Positions 1 through 9,966 of a stretch of 64,000 nucleotides of DNA are shown in pieces. Below the pieces are notes generated by a model. The model saw nothing but the letters and a program-made list of their open reading frames with translations. It did no database searches and was not told where the DNA came from. The DNA comes from Klebsiella pneumoniae (GTDB lineage Bacteria > Myxococcota_A > UBA796 > SXON01). The DNA is taken from the NCBI GenBank assembly GCA_945861635.1, contig CAMAWH010000007.1, positions 62,001 to 126,000 of the forward strand, given 5' to 3'. The translations under genes and the position numbers were made by a program. The first letter of the stretch is position 1, and every line of letters starts with the position of its first letter.

Positions 1-1
1 C

Positions 2-3000
2 GTTCCTCATGAACCGGGCGCCAGCCTGCACCCGATCGTCGATGCTTTCGTGACCCAACGCGCGCGTGTCGCGAGCGTTCATCAGGCGTTCATCCATCAA
101 CAGATGGAGGTACACCAAGCATTTCTGGCAGGGCGCGCGGACGCGACACGCATGATGCTGGGGATGGCGTCGGGCGCGGGCGTCACCGGGGCGGTCGCGA
201 TGCCGATCTCTCCACCGATCGGCCCCGCGCGGAGCGCACGCCCCCCGGTCGCCACGTCACCGCCCGCGCCACCGCCCACCCCGCCGCCGACCGACGCCCG
301 ACGCCCAACTCCGGACACCTACGTCGCGGCCGCCACCGCTTCGCGGCCTGCGCCCACGCCCGCCCCCGAGTTGCCCTCGGGCCCACGCCTCAACCGAGCC
401 CAGTTGGAGGCCGGCTCCTCTCACTCCATCACGAAAATTTTCGGCGAGACCTTCGCCCATCTGGATCCGTACACCCGGGTCGTCCGCATGCCGATGCCCC
501 CGCTTCTGCTCGCGGATCGCGTACTGGGCATCTCGGGGCCGCCCCACGTGCTCGGCAAGGGCACGATCTGGACGGAAACGGACGTCACGGACGCGAGTTG
601 GTACCTTCACGACGGACGGATGCCGGGCGGCATCATGATTGAGTCGGGGCAGGCGGATTTGCTGCTCGCAAGCTGGCAGGGCATCGACACGCTGAATCGA
701 TCGGAGCGAATCTACCGCCTCCTTGGGTGTGACCTGACATATCTGAGTGAGCTGCCCAAGCCCGGGGACACGCTTAAGTACGACATTCATATCGACGGCC
801 ACGCGAAGCTGGGCGATGTTCGGATGTTTTTCTTCCACTACGATTGCCAGATCGCCGGCAGACCGGCGCTTATGGTTCGTCAGGGACAAGCCGGATTCTT
901 CACCGATGCGGAGCTGGCTGCATCGGGCGGTATCCTGTGGGATCCGGCCGTGGATACCGCGGAGCTGGGGCCCCGCGCTGCCGCCATCGCGATCCCCAAC
1001 CGAACGACGTTTGAGAAGGAACACCTCATCGCGCTCACGGAGCGGCGCCTGGTGGACTGTTTTGGACCGGCGTTCGCCCGCGCACAAACGCATACGTTGA
1101 GCCCAACCATCGCAGGCGGTCGGATGCTGTTCCTCGATCGCGCCCAGATCGAGTTCGACGGTGGACCGTGGAAGCATGGATACCTGCGTGCAGAGCAGGA
1201 TATCTCTCCCGATAGTTGGTTCTTCGAGGGCCATTTCCACAACGACCCGTGCATGCCTGGCACGCTGATGTTCGAGGGTTGTCTACAGGCGATGCAGCTC
1301 TACCTCACAGCGATGGGGTTCACGCTGGCACGCGATGGATGGCGGTTTGAGCCCGCCAAGGACGTGACATCCAAGCTCCGGTGTCGTGGACAGGTGATTC
1401 CCTCCTCCCGCTTGCTCACCTATGAGGTCTTCGTTCAGGAGATTGGCGGCGGAGATCGGCCGTACGTGAAGGCACAGGTGATGTGCACAGTGGATGGCCT
1501 GCGTTGCTTCCACGCCGATCCCATGGTCGTGGAAATGGTGCCGGACTGGCCCCTCACGCGCATGCGACTGCCGGAACCCGACCCAAGGCCGGCGCAGTAC
1601 GCCTACGCCTCGCTGCTGGCGTGCGCGTGGGGCAAGCCGACCGATGCGTTCGGCCCGATGTATGCTCCCTTCGACTCTCACCGCAAGGTGCCGAGGCTCC
1701 CTGGGCCCCCCTACCACTTCATCTCGCGCGTCGTCACGGCAACGGGCGAGGCGGGGGGTCAGAAGCCAGGTGGCGTGGTCGAGGTGGAGTATGATGTTCC
1801 TCCCGACGCTTGGTATTTCGCCGAGAATGGGGCGCGCATCATGCCATACGCCGTGCTGCTTGAAGCGGCGCTGCAGCCCTGTGGTTGGCTCGCGAGTTGG
1901 ACCGGATGCACGCTGGGCACCGATATCGACCTGATGTTTCGAAACCTCGACGGGACCTCGACCCTACACGTGGATGTGACGCCGACAATGGGTACGCTCC
2001 GGACGCGGGCCACGCTGCACAAGCTCGTTCGGGCTTCCGGGATGATCATCGTGGGGTTCAAGGTGGAAACACACGTGGGCGCGACTCGCATATTCGACAT
2101 GGACACCGTGTTCGGTTTTTTTCCACCAGAAGCCTTCGCGAACCAGGCCGGCGTGGGATCCACCCCCGAGGAACGAGCGTTCCTCGCCGCGCCGAGCGAC
2201 CACGCACGCGATCTACGCGCCACACCTACGTCGCTACTCGCGACCACCAAGATGCTGATGTTGGACCGCGTCACCGGACACGGGGGCGACCATTGGCGCG
2301 CCGAGAAGGACGTCATTGCGTCGGACTGGTTCTTCAAGGCGCACTTCTATCAGGACCCCGTTCAGCCGGGCAGCCTCGGCATCGAGGCGATGATCCAGCT
2401 GTTGCAGTACGCGATGGTCGAGCGGGGGATGACCGCAGGAATCGAAAATCCACGCTTCGAGGCTATCGCTTCGGGCATTCCGATGACGTGGAAGTATCGC
2501 GGGCAGGTCGTGCCAGAGAACAAGCGCATCGAAACGGAAGTGCACATCACACGTGTCGATGGAAACGTGGCCGTTGCGGATGCCTCGCTGTGGGTGGATG
2601 GGAAACGGATCTACGATGCAAAGAACCTGGGGATGCGGGTGGTGTCGGGTGGCACGGGCGCGCGGCGGCTCACGCTCGCGGTGCCGGTGGATCACGCCCC
2701 GACATGGGTGCTCCCGGCGCTCCCGATGATGACCATGGCGATGACGGTACTCTCTGAGTCGGGGGCGACTACGCTCACCGATGGCGTCGCGTCGCGCTGG
2801 CTGACTTTTCCGGACGGCGCTCGGGAGATTTCGGTCGTCCGCAAGGGCGATGTTGTCTCCCTGATCGCCGACGCGCCGTTCTTCTCGGCTCGCGTCGGGG
2901 GCTGCGCTGAACCCGCCGCGCCAGCACCCCTCACCGATTCCGTCATGGGCGGCCCGACTGGCGAGGAATTGTACGCCAGCGGCACACTGTTCCACGGCCC

Positions 3001-4489
3001 ACGCTTCCAGGCCCTCGACCGGGTCCTTGCGCACGGCGCAGACGGCGCCACAGTGCAGCTGCGCGGCGGGTTTCCCCCCGACGTGCTTCTCGACGCTGCG
3101 ACGCATGCCATCCCCCACGATGGGATGGAGCGGTGGTTCGACGTAAAGCCAGGATATGCAGCCTATCCCGCCCGATTGCGACAGCTCATGCTGTTCGGGG
3201 CGCCTCCGACGGGTGACGTGATCGTCGAACTGCGTGCCAAGGGCGTCGCAAAGGGGCGCCCGGTCGTCACCGCTCACTTGTACGACGACGACCGCCTCTG
3301 TGCATACTTTGAGTTGGAGGAGATCCTGCTGCCGAAGGGGCCCATTGGTTCTGCGTCGCCGGCGGATCGCAGGCGCTTCCTGCTCGGCCACACTACCCCT
3401 GGCGTCTCCCTTTCCGTCCTCGACGCCACCAGCGCTCGACTCTCCGCCACGACGGCGATGGCCTCGGACTGGCTCCCTGGCACTCTGGCCCGGGTGTACG
3501 GAAGTGCGGACGCCAAAGCGATCGCCGTCAAGGAACTGCTGGGTGCGAAATGCAGCATCCATCCGCACGATGTCGCCGTGCATGCCGACAAGGGGAGTCC
3601 AGAGCGCGCGTGGGACTCTCACCACCCCCTCACGACGTACACCGTGCGGCGCTCGGGAGATACCGCGCGGCTTGACGCGCCCCAGCGCATCGACCTCGAA
3701 CGCACGTTCGCTTGGTGGCGTTCCCGCATCGGCGGGGGGAAGTGGCCCGGTGAGGGTGTCATTACCGCGCTCACGGAGGCGTACGTCGCCGATTTCATCC
3801 TTCATGATCCGGTGGGCTTCGCCGCGTTGCAGGGCCCCGTGCTCTTCCTCGCCAACCACGAAAATTACGTGGAGAGCGCGCTTTTCACCACGATCGTGTC
3901 CGCACTGCGCGGAGTGCCGACGCGATCGTTGGCAAAGGAGGAGCATCGCGCCGGGTGGCTGGGCGCGTTCCATGACGTGCTGACGACCTATCCAGGGCAC
4001 GAACAGCCCCCGTTCATCGTTTATTTTGACCAAAGCAAGCCTGCGGAGCTACCCGCGCTCGTTCGTGAACAGTTCCGGGACCACTCGCTGCTCGTCCATG
4101 TCGAAGGGACGCGCCAAACGCAGTCCGGTCAGGCCATCACCGCGATCAGTTCGCTGTGGGTGGACGTCGCCATTGAGCGGGGCATTCCTATCGTGCCCGT
4201 CGCGTTCCGGGGCGGCGTGAACGGTGAGCGAACAGACCTGCCCGTCGGGCCGCAGGACCACCACGTCGGCTCGGCGATCCTTCCGGCGCTACTCAACGCC
4301 CTCCCTTACGCCGAGCGGCGGAAAGCCGTGATCGACGCCATCAACGCCCTGCCTTCGCGCGCGGTGGACGTTCGATACACGCATGTGTCAGCCGGTGTAT
4401 CGCTGGTGGAACTCGCGCGTCCGGCCTTGCGGGGCGCGGATGCTCCGTGGCGTGTGCGCTTTGAGTCATTGGGGCGTGCAATAGGGTAG
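2..4489 (+). CDS. pfa3: PUFA synthase C-terminal part (Pfa3/PfaC type), dehydratase domains plus acyltransferase; 5' partial
   Basis: The frame is open from the window start, and the first possible GTG at base 50 looks internal, so the N-terminal ketosynthase, chain-length-factor and AT part lies outside. Counting from base 50: a His-rich linker, then a Pro/Ala-rich hinge (about 50-115), then four hot-dog folds arranged as two FabA-like dehydratase pairs. The 2nd and 4th folds keep the catalytic-type motifs GHFHNDPCMPG (about 393) and AHFYQDPVQPG (about 763). The 1st and 3rd (about 184 and 586) are the degenerate partners. A PKS-DH-like stretch with FHGPRFQ (about 980) follows. The C-terminus is a PlsC-type acyltransferase with NHENYVES (about 1269) and VEGTRQ (about 1351). 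A C-terminal AGPAT domain is known from Pfa3 of terrestrial myxobacteria. The protein would dehydrate beta-hydroxyacyl-ACP intermediates and pass the polyunsaturated chain to a glycerolipid. Family call is firm; the final product cannot be read from sequence. Confidence 0.9.
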   Translation, partial: VPHEPGASLHPIVDAFVTQRARVASVHQAFIHQQMEVHQAFLAGRADATRMMLGMASGAGVTGAVAMPISPPIGPARSARPPVATSPPAPPPTPPPTDARRPTPDTYVAAATASRPAPTPAPELPSGPRLNRAQLEAGSSHSITKIFGETFAHLDPYTRVVRMPMPPLLLADRVLGISGPPHVLGKGTIWTETDVTDASWYLHDGRMPGGIMIESGQADLLLASWQGIDTLNRSERIYRLLGCDLTYLSELPKPGDTLKYDIHIDGHAKLGDVRMFFFHYDCQIAGRPALMVRQGQAGFFTDAELAASGGILWDPAVDTAELGPRAAAIAIPNRTTFEKEHLIALTERRLVDCFGPAFARAQTHTLSPTIAGGRMLFLDRAQIEFDGGPWKHGYLRAEQDISPDSWFFEGHFHNDPCMPGTLMFEGCLQAMQLYLTAMGFTLARDGWRFEPAKDVTSKLRCRGQVIPSSRLLTYEVFVQEIGGGDRPYVKAQVMCTVDGLRCFHADPMVVEMVPDWPLTRMRLPEPDPRPAQYAYASLLACAWGKPTDAFGPMYAPFDSHRKVPRLPGPPYHFISRVVTATGEAGGQKPGGVVEVEYDVPPDAWYFAENGARIMPYAVLLEAALQPCGWLASWTGCTLGTDIDLMFRNLDGTSTLHVDVTPTMGTLRTRATLHKLVRASGMIIVGFKVETHVGATRIFDMDTVFGFFPPEAFANQAGVGSTPEERAFLAAPSDHARDLRATPTSLLATTKMLMLDRVTGHGGDHWRAEKDVIASDWFFKAHFYQDPVQPGSLGIEAMIQLLQYAMVERGMTAGIENPRFEAIASGIPMTWKYRGQVVPENKRIETEVHITRVDGNVAVADASLWVDGKRIYDAKNLGMRVVSGGTGARRLTLAVPVDHAPTWVLPALPMMTMAMTVLSESGATTLTDGVASRWLTFPDGAREISVVRKGDVVSLIADAPFFSARVGGCAEPAAPAPLTDSVMGGPTGEELYASGTLFHGPRFQALDRVLAHGADGATVQLRGGFPPDVLLDAATHAIPHDGMERWFDVKPGYAAYPARLRQLMLFGAPPTGDVIVELRAKGVAKGRPVVTAHLYDDDRLCAYFELEEILLPKGPIGSASPADRRRFLLGHTTPGVSLSVLDATSARLSATTAMASDWLPGTLARVYGSADAKAIAVKELLGAKCSIHPHDVAVHADKGSPERAWDSHHPLTTYTVRRSGDTARLDAPQRIDLERTFAWWRSRIGGGKWPGEGVITALTEAYVADFILHDPVGFAALQGPVLFLANHENYVESALFTTIVSALRGVPTRSLAKEEHRAGWLGAFHDVLTTYPGHEQPPFIVYFDQSKPAELPALVREQFRDHSLLVHVEGTRQTQSGQAITAISSLWVDVAIERGIPIVPVAFRGGVNGERTDLPVGPQDHHVGSAILPALLNALPYAERRKAVIDAINALPSRAVDVRYTHVSAGVSLVELARPALRGADAPWRVRFESLGRAIG

Positions 4490-4498
4490 GATACCGAC

Positions 4499-7009
4499 AT
4501 GATCCTACTCTTCCTCCTCGCCTGCGACCCCATTTCTGCCCAGGGGCCCAACAACGATTGTTCCGCCGGGGCCGTGTGGTACGGCGATGGCGATGGCGAT
4601 GGCTACGGAACGACGGACTTTACCACCACGGCGTGCGACCAACCGGCCCGGCATGTCGCCAACGCTGACGATTGCGACGACGGCGCGGCGGACATCCACC
4701 CGGCCGGGGAGGAAATCTGCAATTCCATCGACGATGATTGCGATGGAGGTGTCGACCAGCACGCCGTCGACGCGACGAACTGGTACGCGGACGTCGACGG
4801 TGATGGATTTGGTGATCCAGAGGTGTCGACGCCGGCCTGCGAATCGCCCTCGGAAACGGTTGCGAACGGCGATGATTGCATGGATGGCGACGCAGCCGTG
4901 TCGCCGGATGCGATCGAAATGTGCGACGTGATCGACAATGACTGTGACGGCGAAGCGGACGAGGACGACGCCGCCGATGCTGAAACCTGGTTCGCGGATA
5001 CCGACGGCGACCTGTTCGGCGATCCGCTCTCTACGACAACAGCGTGTGTGGTCCCGTCTGGGTATTCCGACGATGACAGTGATTGTGACGACACGACCGC
5101 ATCCATTCACCCGGGTGCGGTGGAGACATGCAACGACCGCGACGACGACTGTGACGCATCGATCGACGACAATCCAACCGACCCGGCGATCTGGTATTTC
5201 GACGCTGACGCCGACGGATATGGGCGGGACTCGCTCACGACGCTGGGCTGCGAAAAGCCCGTCAGCTACGCGCCGACGGGAGACGACTGCAACGACGTGG
5301 ACGCCGCGATCTTCCCCGGTGCACCCGACGTGTGCGATGCGACCGACTCCGACTGCGACGGGGAGGTTGCCGAGGACGACAGCGCCGACGCCCCGACGTG
5401 GTACACCGACGCCGATGGCGATGGCTACGGAGATGCTACGCTGACACACGTCGCGTGTATTGCCCAGCCGGACTACGCGGGAAACGGGGCAGATTGCGAC
5501 GATGCTGATGGAACCGTCAATCCCGACGAGAGCGAATACTGCGATGGAGCCGACGACGACTGCGACGGGGTGGTGGACGAGGATTCGGTGGACGCCACGC
5601 TTTGGTACATCGACACGGATGGCGATGGTTACGGCGACGATGCGACGGCCGCCGCCTCCTGCGCCGCGCCCGTTGGCACGGTCGCGGAAGGCGGCGATTG
5701 CGACGAAGGCGACGACACCGTCTCCCCGGGGGACGCCGACACCTGCGGTGACGGTGTGGACAACGACTGTGATGGGGCGTTCGATGGAGGGTGTCGGCCC
5801 TTCGGATCGCTGACGTTGAGCGACGCAGATGGCGTTGTTCCGGGCACGGCCTCGGCGAGCCTGGGCAGCGCCATTGCGGTGGGCGATGTCACCGGCGATG
5901 CCTACGCGGACGTCCTCGGCGGCGCAAGCGCGGCTCCAGGGTTCGTCGTGGCGCCTGGTCCTGTCGGCGACCCGGACTTTGGCGGTGCCAGCGCGATGTG
6001 GCACGTTGGCGGTACTTCGGAGGGCGCCAGCGTTGCCGTAGGTGACCTCGACGACGACGGTGTGGGCGATGTCATCGTGTCCGACTATACGAGCTTTGGC
6101 AGGGCTAACTTCTACCCAGGGCCGATCACGTCGGCCTCGCTCGCTGCCGGCGCGACCACGATCTGGGGCTTCACCTCCAGCGACTTGCGCCTGGCCGTCG
6201 CAGACATGGACGACGACGGCGTGGAGGATCTCATCATGGCCCAGTACGGCGACACGGCGAGCGGAGTCGCCGGAGGTGGTTCCATTTGGGTGGATGAGGA
6301 TCCCCCGGCCGGGGGATACGAGATCATCTCGAGTCGATTTGAGGTGCGCCTGGAAGGGACGACGGCGGGAATGAGTCTCGGCTCTGCCGTCGATGCCAGC
6401 GGCGACATCGACGGTGACGGCATCGCAGACATTGCCGCGGGTACGCATCCCTCGATCAACCGGGCGCTCGTGTTCCTCGGTCCCATCACCTCAAACCGAA
6501 CGGACGCAATGGCGGACGTCGATCTTGAAGGGGTCACCGACGACGATTATTTTGGCATCGCCGTGACAATCGTGGGCGATAACAACGGCGATGGATATGA
6601 TGAATTGCTCGTCGGCGCACCGGCTTCCGGCGGCGGGTCAGGAGCCGCCTATCTGTTCGATGGCCCCGTCAGTACGATGACGTCGCCAAGTGCGGCCGTA
6701 GCGACGTTCTCCGGCACCATCGCCGGCGACTATGCAGGCTACACGCTTGCGGCCGGAGATGTCGATGGTGACGAACTTGCAGACGTCATGATTGGAGATA
6801 GCAACACGAGCACCTATGTGCTGTACGGTCCGACACGTGGCACATTCGATGAATCCCTTGCCGATGCCATCATCACCGGCAGCGTCGCTGAACCGCATCT
6901 GGCTGCCGGCGACACCGAGGCCACTGGATTCGACACGCTAATCCTCGGTGATCGCAATGCATCCGCATATGACGGCGCCGTCTACGCCTTCCTCGGCGGG
7001 GGCGAGTAG
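4499..7009 (+). CDS. Surface lipoprotein with MopE-type metal-binding repeats and FG-GAP propeller
   Basis: 836 residues. The leader is MILLFLLAC, with the lipobox Cys at residue 9. The upstream stop of the PUFA gene is in the same frame, with no start codon between, so no longer leader is possible. Six repeats of about 60 residues follow, each with W(Y/F)xDxDGDGYG, a Cys, a DDCDD-like acidic segment and CDxxDDDCDG. These are putative Ca/Cu-binding MopE-type motifs of myxobacterial surface proteins. From about residue 430 the protein turns into FG-GAP-like blades (GDxxGDxxxD), as in an integrin-type propeller. It lies 9 bases after the PUFA gene and may be cotranscribed. Its 3' end overlaps the convergent hemH by 28 bases. 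Probably an exported, lipid-anchored adhesin or metal-binding protein; ligand unknown. Confidence 0.85.
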   Translation: MILLFLLACDPISAQGPNNDCSAGAVWYGDGDGDGYGTTDFTTTACDQPARHVANADDCDDGAADIHPAGEEICNSIDDDCDGGVDQHAVDATNWYADVDGDGFGDPEVSTPACESPSETVANGDDCMDGDAAVSPDAIEMCDVIDNDCDGEADEDDAADAETWFADTDGDLFGDPLSTTTACVVPSGYSDDDSDCDDTTASIHPGAVETCNDRDDDCDASIDDNPTDPAIWYFDADADGYGRDSLTTLGCEKPVSYAPTGDDCNDVDAAIFPGAPDVCDATDSDCDGEVAEDDSADAPTWYTDADGDGYGDATLTHVACIAQPDYAGNGADCDDADGTVNPDESEYCDGADDDCDGVVDEDSVDATLWYIDTDGDGYGDDATAAASCAAPVGTVAEGGDCDEGDDTVSPGDADTCGDGVDNDCDGAFDGGCRPFGSLTLSDADGVVPGTASASLGSAIAVGDVTGDAYADVLGGASAAPGFVVAPGPVGDPDFGGASAMWHVGGTSEGASVAVGDLDDDGVGDVIVSDYTSFGRANFYPGPITSASLAAGATTIWGFTSSDLRLAVADMDDDGVEDLIMAQYGDTASGVAGGGSIWVDEDPPAGGYEIISSRFEVRLEGTTAGMSLGSAVDASGDIDGDGIADIAAGTHPSINRALVFLGPITSNRTDAMADVDLEGVTDDDYFGIAVTIVGDNNGDGYDELLVGAPASGGGSGAAYLFDGPVSTMTSPSAAVATFSGTIAGDYAGYTLAAGDVDGDELADVMIGDSNTSTYVLYGPTRGTFDESLADAIITGSVAEPHLAAGDTEATGFDTLILGDRNASAYDGAVYAFLGGGE

Positions 7010-7998
7010 GCCGGCTCCGTATCGATGATCGACGCCAACGCATCCGCCCAATCGCTTCCTGAATTCAGGCCGCGAACGAGGACGAGTTGGGTCCCTCCGG
7101 CGGCGATGAAAGCCTCGCGCTCTTCCACAGCTATCTCGTGTAGTGTCTCAAGACAATCCGCCACAAACGCTGGACATGCAACGGCGACACATCGTATTCC
7201 TGCACGCGCCAACTCCGCCAAATGATCGTGCGTCGTGGGACCGAGCCACTCCGCTCTCCCAAGTCGCGATTGAAACGAAACCGACCATGAAGGCACCGCT
7301 CCCCTCGCCGCGAGTGCGTCGCCCACCGCCCGCGCCGTGGCAAAGCACTGGCTGCGATAACAATCCCGAGAAGTATCAGAAGTTCGTGCTTCGCATGCCG
7401 CATCTACACACGGCACCTGCGCCACCGGCAACCCGTGGAAGCTGAACACAAGATGGTCAAACGTCCCGGCCTCCACAATCCGCCGCGCGATGGCGCCCCC
7501 AAACCCGGCGTCCTCAAAAAACGGTGGCACGATTCGCACATCGGACGATCGGCCGAGGTCGCGCCACGCCAGGAGGGCCGCCGCCGTCGCTCCGCCAACG
7601 GTTGCGGCCGCGTTCTGTGGGTACAGGGGCACGATCACCAGCTCATCCACCGCCCCCAGCATCCCCATGGCATCTGCGATCGACGGCGATCCCACCTGCA
7701 TCCCAATCGCGACGGTATCGTTCGGGAAGCGTTTCTGGACCTCCTCAGCGAGCCCGCGCGCGTGCACCAGCAGTGGCGAGCCCGCCGCAGTCCAGATCGC
7801 GCGGTACAGTCGCGCGCTCGCCCGTGCCCGGAACGGGGCAATCACGAGGTTGACAAGCAGCCACCGGAGGATCGCCGACATCGGCATCACCCGGGGGTCG
7901 TCCAACAGCGCGCGCAGGTACCGCCACACCGCCACCGGCGTCGGCGCATCCGGCGTGCCGAGGTTGACCAGGACGATGCCGCGGCGCTTGGACTGCAT
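6982..7998 (-). CDS. hemH: Ferrochelatase (HemH)
   Basis: 338 residues, normal for the family. It starts with GIVLVNLGTPDAP, the diagnostic N-terminal motif, followed by RYLRALLDDPRVM. The active-site His is in FSFHGLPV and the conserved acidic segment is FVADCLETLHEIAVEE near the C-terminus. The enzyme inserts Fe(II) into protoporphyrin IX, the last step of protoheme synthesis. Several Cys residues (CVDAACEA, DCYRSQC) lie in the middle; whether they bind a cluster cannot be told. The gene is alone on the reverse strand, with its 3' end 28 bases inside the preceding convergent gene and a 74-base divergent spacer to oleA. Confidence 0.95.
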   Translation of the reverse strand: MQSKRRGIVLVNLGTPDAPTPVAVWRYLRALLDDPRVMPMSAILRWLLVNLVIAPFRARASARLYRAIWTAAGSPLLVHARGLAEEVQKRFPNDTVAIGMQVGSPSIADAMGMLGAVDELVIVPLYPQNAAATVGGATAAALLAWRDLGRSSDVRIVPPFFEDAGFGGAIARRIVEAGTFDHLVFSFHGLPVAQVPCVDAACEARTSDTSRDCYRSQCFATARAVGDALAARGAVPSWSVSFQSRLGRAEWLGPTTHDHLAELARAGIRCVAVACPAFVADCLETLHEIAVEEREAFIAAGGTQLVLVRGLNSGSDWADALASIIDTEPAYSPPPRKA

Positions 7999-8047
7999 GC
8001 GGCCTCACTACCCGGCAATCCTCGACGTGCCAAACGCTTGCATCCGG

Positions 8048-8053
8048 TATAGA
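8048..8053 (+). promoter_or_regulatory. Possible -10 element upstream of oleA
   Basis: TATAGA lies 20 bases upstream of the oleA ATG in the divergent hemH-oleA spacer. No good -35 hexamer is seen at 16-18 bases, and there is no clear Shine-Dalgarno sequence before oleA. Weak, motif-only evidence. Confidence 0.2.
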
Positions 8054-8072
8054 CCCCGCCTCGCCCCCAACC

Positions 8073-9092
8073 ATGCGTTTTCACCACGTCACCATCGAGT
8101 CCGTCCGCTATGAGCTGGCGCCAACTCGTGTCACCAGCGGACACCTTGAAGACAGGTTGAACGGGGCTTTGGTGCGTATGCGCCTGCCCCCCAAACCGAT
8201 CGAACTGCTGACGGGCATCACGGAACGGAGTTTCTGGGAGCCCGGCACGTCGGTCACGGACGTCGCGACCCTTGCCGCCCGAAAAGCGATCGATGCGGCG
8301 GGGATCGATCAAAATCGCGTGGGAATGTTGATCAACACGTCGGTCTGCAAGGACTACCTTGAGCCGTCGATGGCGAGTCTGGTTCATGGCGCTCTGGAAA
8401 TGCCGGCCACTTGTCGAAACCTCGACATCGCGAACGCCTGCTTGGGTTTTCTCAACGGAATGGAGTTTGCCGGACAAATGATCGAGGCCGGGGTGATCGA
8501 CTACGCCGTCCTGGTAGACGGGGAAAGCGCGGGTCAGATCGTTGACAGCACCATCAAGCGCCTGCACGCGCCCGAATCGACCTCGCAAGACTTCTGGGAC
8601 AATTTCGCGACGTTGACGCTGGGCTCTGCGGCCGTGGCCATGGTGCTGGGGCACGAGCGCAACACGCGCACCGGTCACAAGATGAACGGCAGCGTCTCTT
8701 TGGCCGACACAGCGAACAACAAGCTCTGTCTGGGAACGACGGAGCGCATGGTCACCGACTCGACGCGGTTGCTCAAGGCCGGCGTGGCGCTCGCCCGACG
8801 TACCTGGGCGGTGGCCGCCGACGAACTTCCCGGGTGGAACCCCGCGACCATCGATCATTTCGTGTGTCATCAGGTGGGCAAGGCGCACCTCGCAGCGCTG
8901 TGTCAGGCGCTCGAGATCGAGCCGTCGAAGTGTCACCTGACGTACCCAACCTTCGGAAATGTGGGTCCGGCCGCCGTTCCGCTGACGCTTGCGCTCGCGG
9001 ATGACGCCGGCAAGATGCATCCGGGGCAACACGTTGCGCTGATGGGCATCGGGTCCGGTCTGAACGTCGCAATGATGAGCCTGACGTGGTGA
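8073..9092 (+). CDS. oleA: OleA: thiolase-fold acyl-CoA condensing enzyme for olefin biosynthesis
   Basis: 339 residues, KAS III fold. OleA joins two fatty acyl-CoAs head to head by non-decarboxylative Claisen condensation to a 2-alkyl-3-ketoacid. The N-terminus (VTIESVRYELAP) and the GITERSFWEPGTSVTDVATLAARKAI segment fit OleA better than FabH. The nucleophilic Cys is in DIANACLGFLNG, and the His and Asn of the triad are in FVCHQVGKAH and YPTFGNVGPAA. It is the first gene of oleABCD, 13 bases before oleB. The identity is supported strongly by the full set of ole genes in canonical order. Confidence 0.93.
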   Translation: MRFHHVTIESVRYELAPTRVTSGHLEDRLNGALVRMRLPPKPIELLTGITERSFWEPGTSVTDVATLAARKAIDAAGIDQNRVGMLINTSVCKDYLEPSMASLVHGALEMPATCRNLDIANACLGFLNGMEFAGQMIEAGVIDYAVLVDGESAGQIVDSTIKRLHAPESTSQDFWDNFATLTLGSAAVAMVLGHERNTRTGHKMNGSVSLADTANNKLCLGTTERMVTDSTRLLKAGVALARRTWAVAADELPGWNPATIDHFVCHQVGKAHLAALCQALEIEPSKCHLTYPTFGNVGPAAVPLTLALADDAGKMHPGQHVALMGIGSGLNVAMMSLTW

Positions 9093-9105
9093 CGGGGGCG
9101 CGCTG

Positions 9106-9966
9106 ATGGCCGAGGCCTGGCGGGAACTCTACCCCTTCCGCTCCCACTTCCTCGACGTTCACGGCCACGCGCTGCACTACGTTGATGAAGGCGCCGGCGC
9201 ACCGATGTTGCTGGTCCACGGAAACCCGACGTGGTCGTTCTACTGGCGGGAGATGGTGAAGCAGTTCTCCACCAGTATGCGGGTCGTCGCGCCAGACCAC
9301 ATCGGCTGTGGGCTCTCCGACAAGCCACAGGATTGGTCGTACCGGCTCGCCGACCACATCGCCAACCTCGAACACCTCGTGCTCTCCTTGGACCTCCACG
9401 ACATCACGCTCGGCGTACACGACTGGGGCGGCGCCATCGGCATGGGCGTGGCCGTGCGGCATCCGGAGCGCTTTCGGCGGTTTGTTGTGTTCAATACAGC
9501 TGCATTTCGTGCCCCGACCATTCCGCTGCGCATCGCGGCCTGTCGTATTCCGGGTGTGGGCGCGTTCGCCGTGCGGGGCCTCAACGGCTTCGCCGGCGCC
9601 GCCACCGTCATGGCGACAGAACACGGGCTGAAGGGCGCAATCAAGCAGGGGTATCTTGCTCCCTATGATTCTTGGGCGAATCGCGTAGCCGTGCATCGGT
9701 TCGTGCAGGACATCCCGATGCAGGCCGGTCACCCGTCCTGGGACACGCTCGCCGCCATCGAGGCGGGCTTGCCATCGCTGGTGGGCAAACCGATGACGTT
9801 GATTTGGGGTGAGCGAGACTGGTGCTTTACCCCAGCGTTCCGTGCCGAGTGGCAACGTCGTTTCCCGGCTGCCGAGGTCCATCCGCTGGCGGACGCCGGC
9901 CACTACGTGGTGGAGGACGCATCGGACCGCGTCGTCGGCTTGGTTCGGGACTTTCTGGCCCGATGA
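9106..9966 (+). CDS. oleB: OleB: beta-lactone decarboxylase, alpha/beta-hydrolase of haloalkane dehalogenase type
   Basis: 286 residues. The oxyanion motif is HGNPTWSFYWREM, the nucleophile Asp is in GVHDWGGAIGMG, the acid region is WGERDW, and the catalytic His is in DAGHYVVED. This is the haloalkane dehalogenase fold that OleB uses to decarboxylate cis-beta-lactones to cis-olefins. The stop overlaps the oleC start by ATGA, implying coupled translation. Taken alone it could be called a haloalkane dehalogenase; context makes OleB much more likely. Confidence 0.92.
   Translation: MAEAWRELYPFRSHFLDVHGHALHYVDEGAGAPMLLVHGNPTWSFYWREMVKQFSTSMRVVAPDHIGCGLSDKPQDWSYRLADHIANLEHLVLSLDLHDITLGVHDWGGAIGMGVAVRHPERFRRFVVFNTAAFRAPTIPLRIAACRIPGVGAFAVRGLNGFAGAATVMATEHGLKGAIKQGYLAPYDSWANRVAVHRFVQDIPMQAGHPSWDTLAAIEAGLPSLVGKPMTLIWGERDWCFTPAFRAEWQRRFPAAEVHPLADAGHYVVEDASDRVVGLVRDFLAR

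Noticed and set aside
2234-4033. Open frame of about 600 codons opposite the PUFA synthase gene
   Set aside because: Low-complexity Arg/His-rich product; the forward strand holds the dehydratase and acyltransferase motifs.
4570-5790. Regular DNA repeats resembling a CRISPR-like array
   Set aside because: The periodicity is about 190 bases and in frame, caused by the repeated metal-binding protein motif; repeats are not identical and there are no cas genes.
4505-6448. Open frame opposite the MopE-like gene
   Set aside because: Its Val/Arg/Ile-rich repeats simply mirror the Asp/Gly repeats of the real gene.
9106-9966. Annotation as haloalkane dehalogenase
   Set aside because: The fold fits, but position between oleA and oleC with ATGA coupling makes OleB far more likely.
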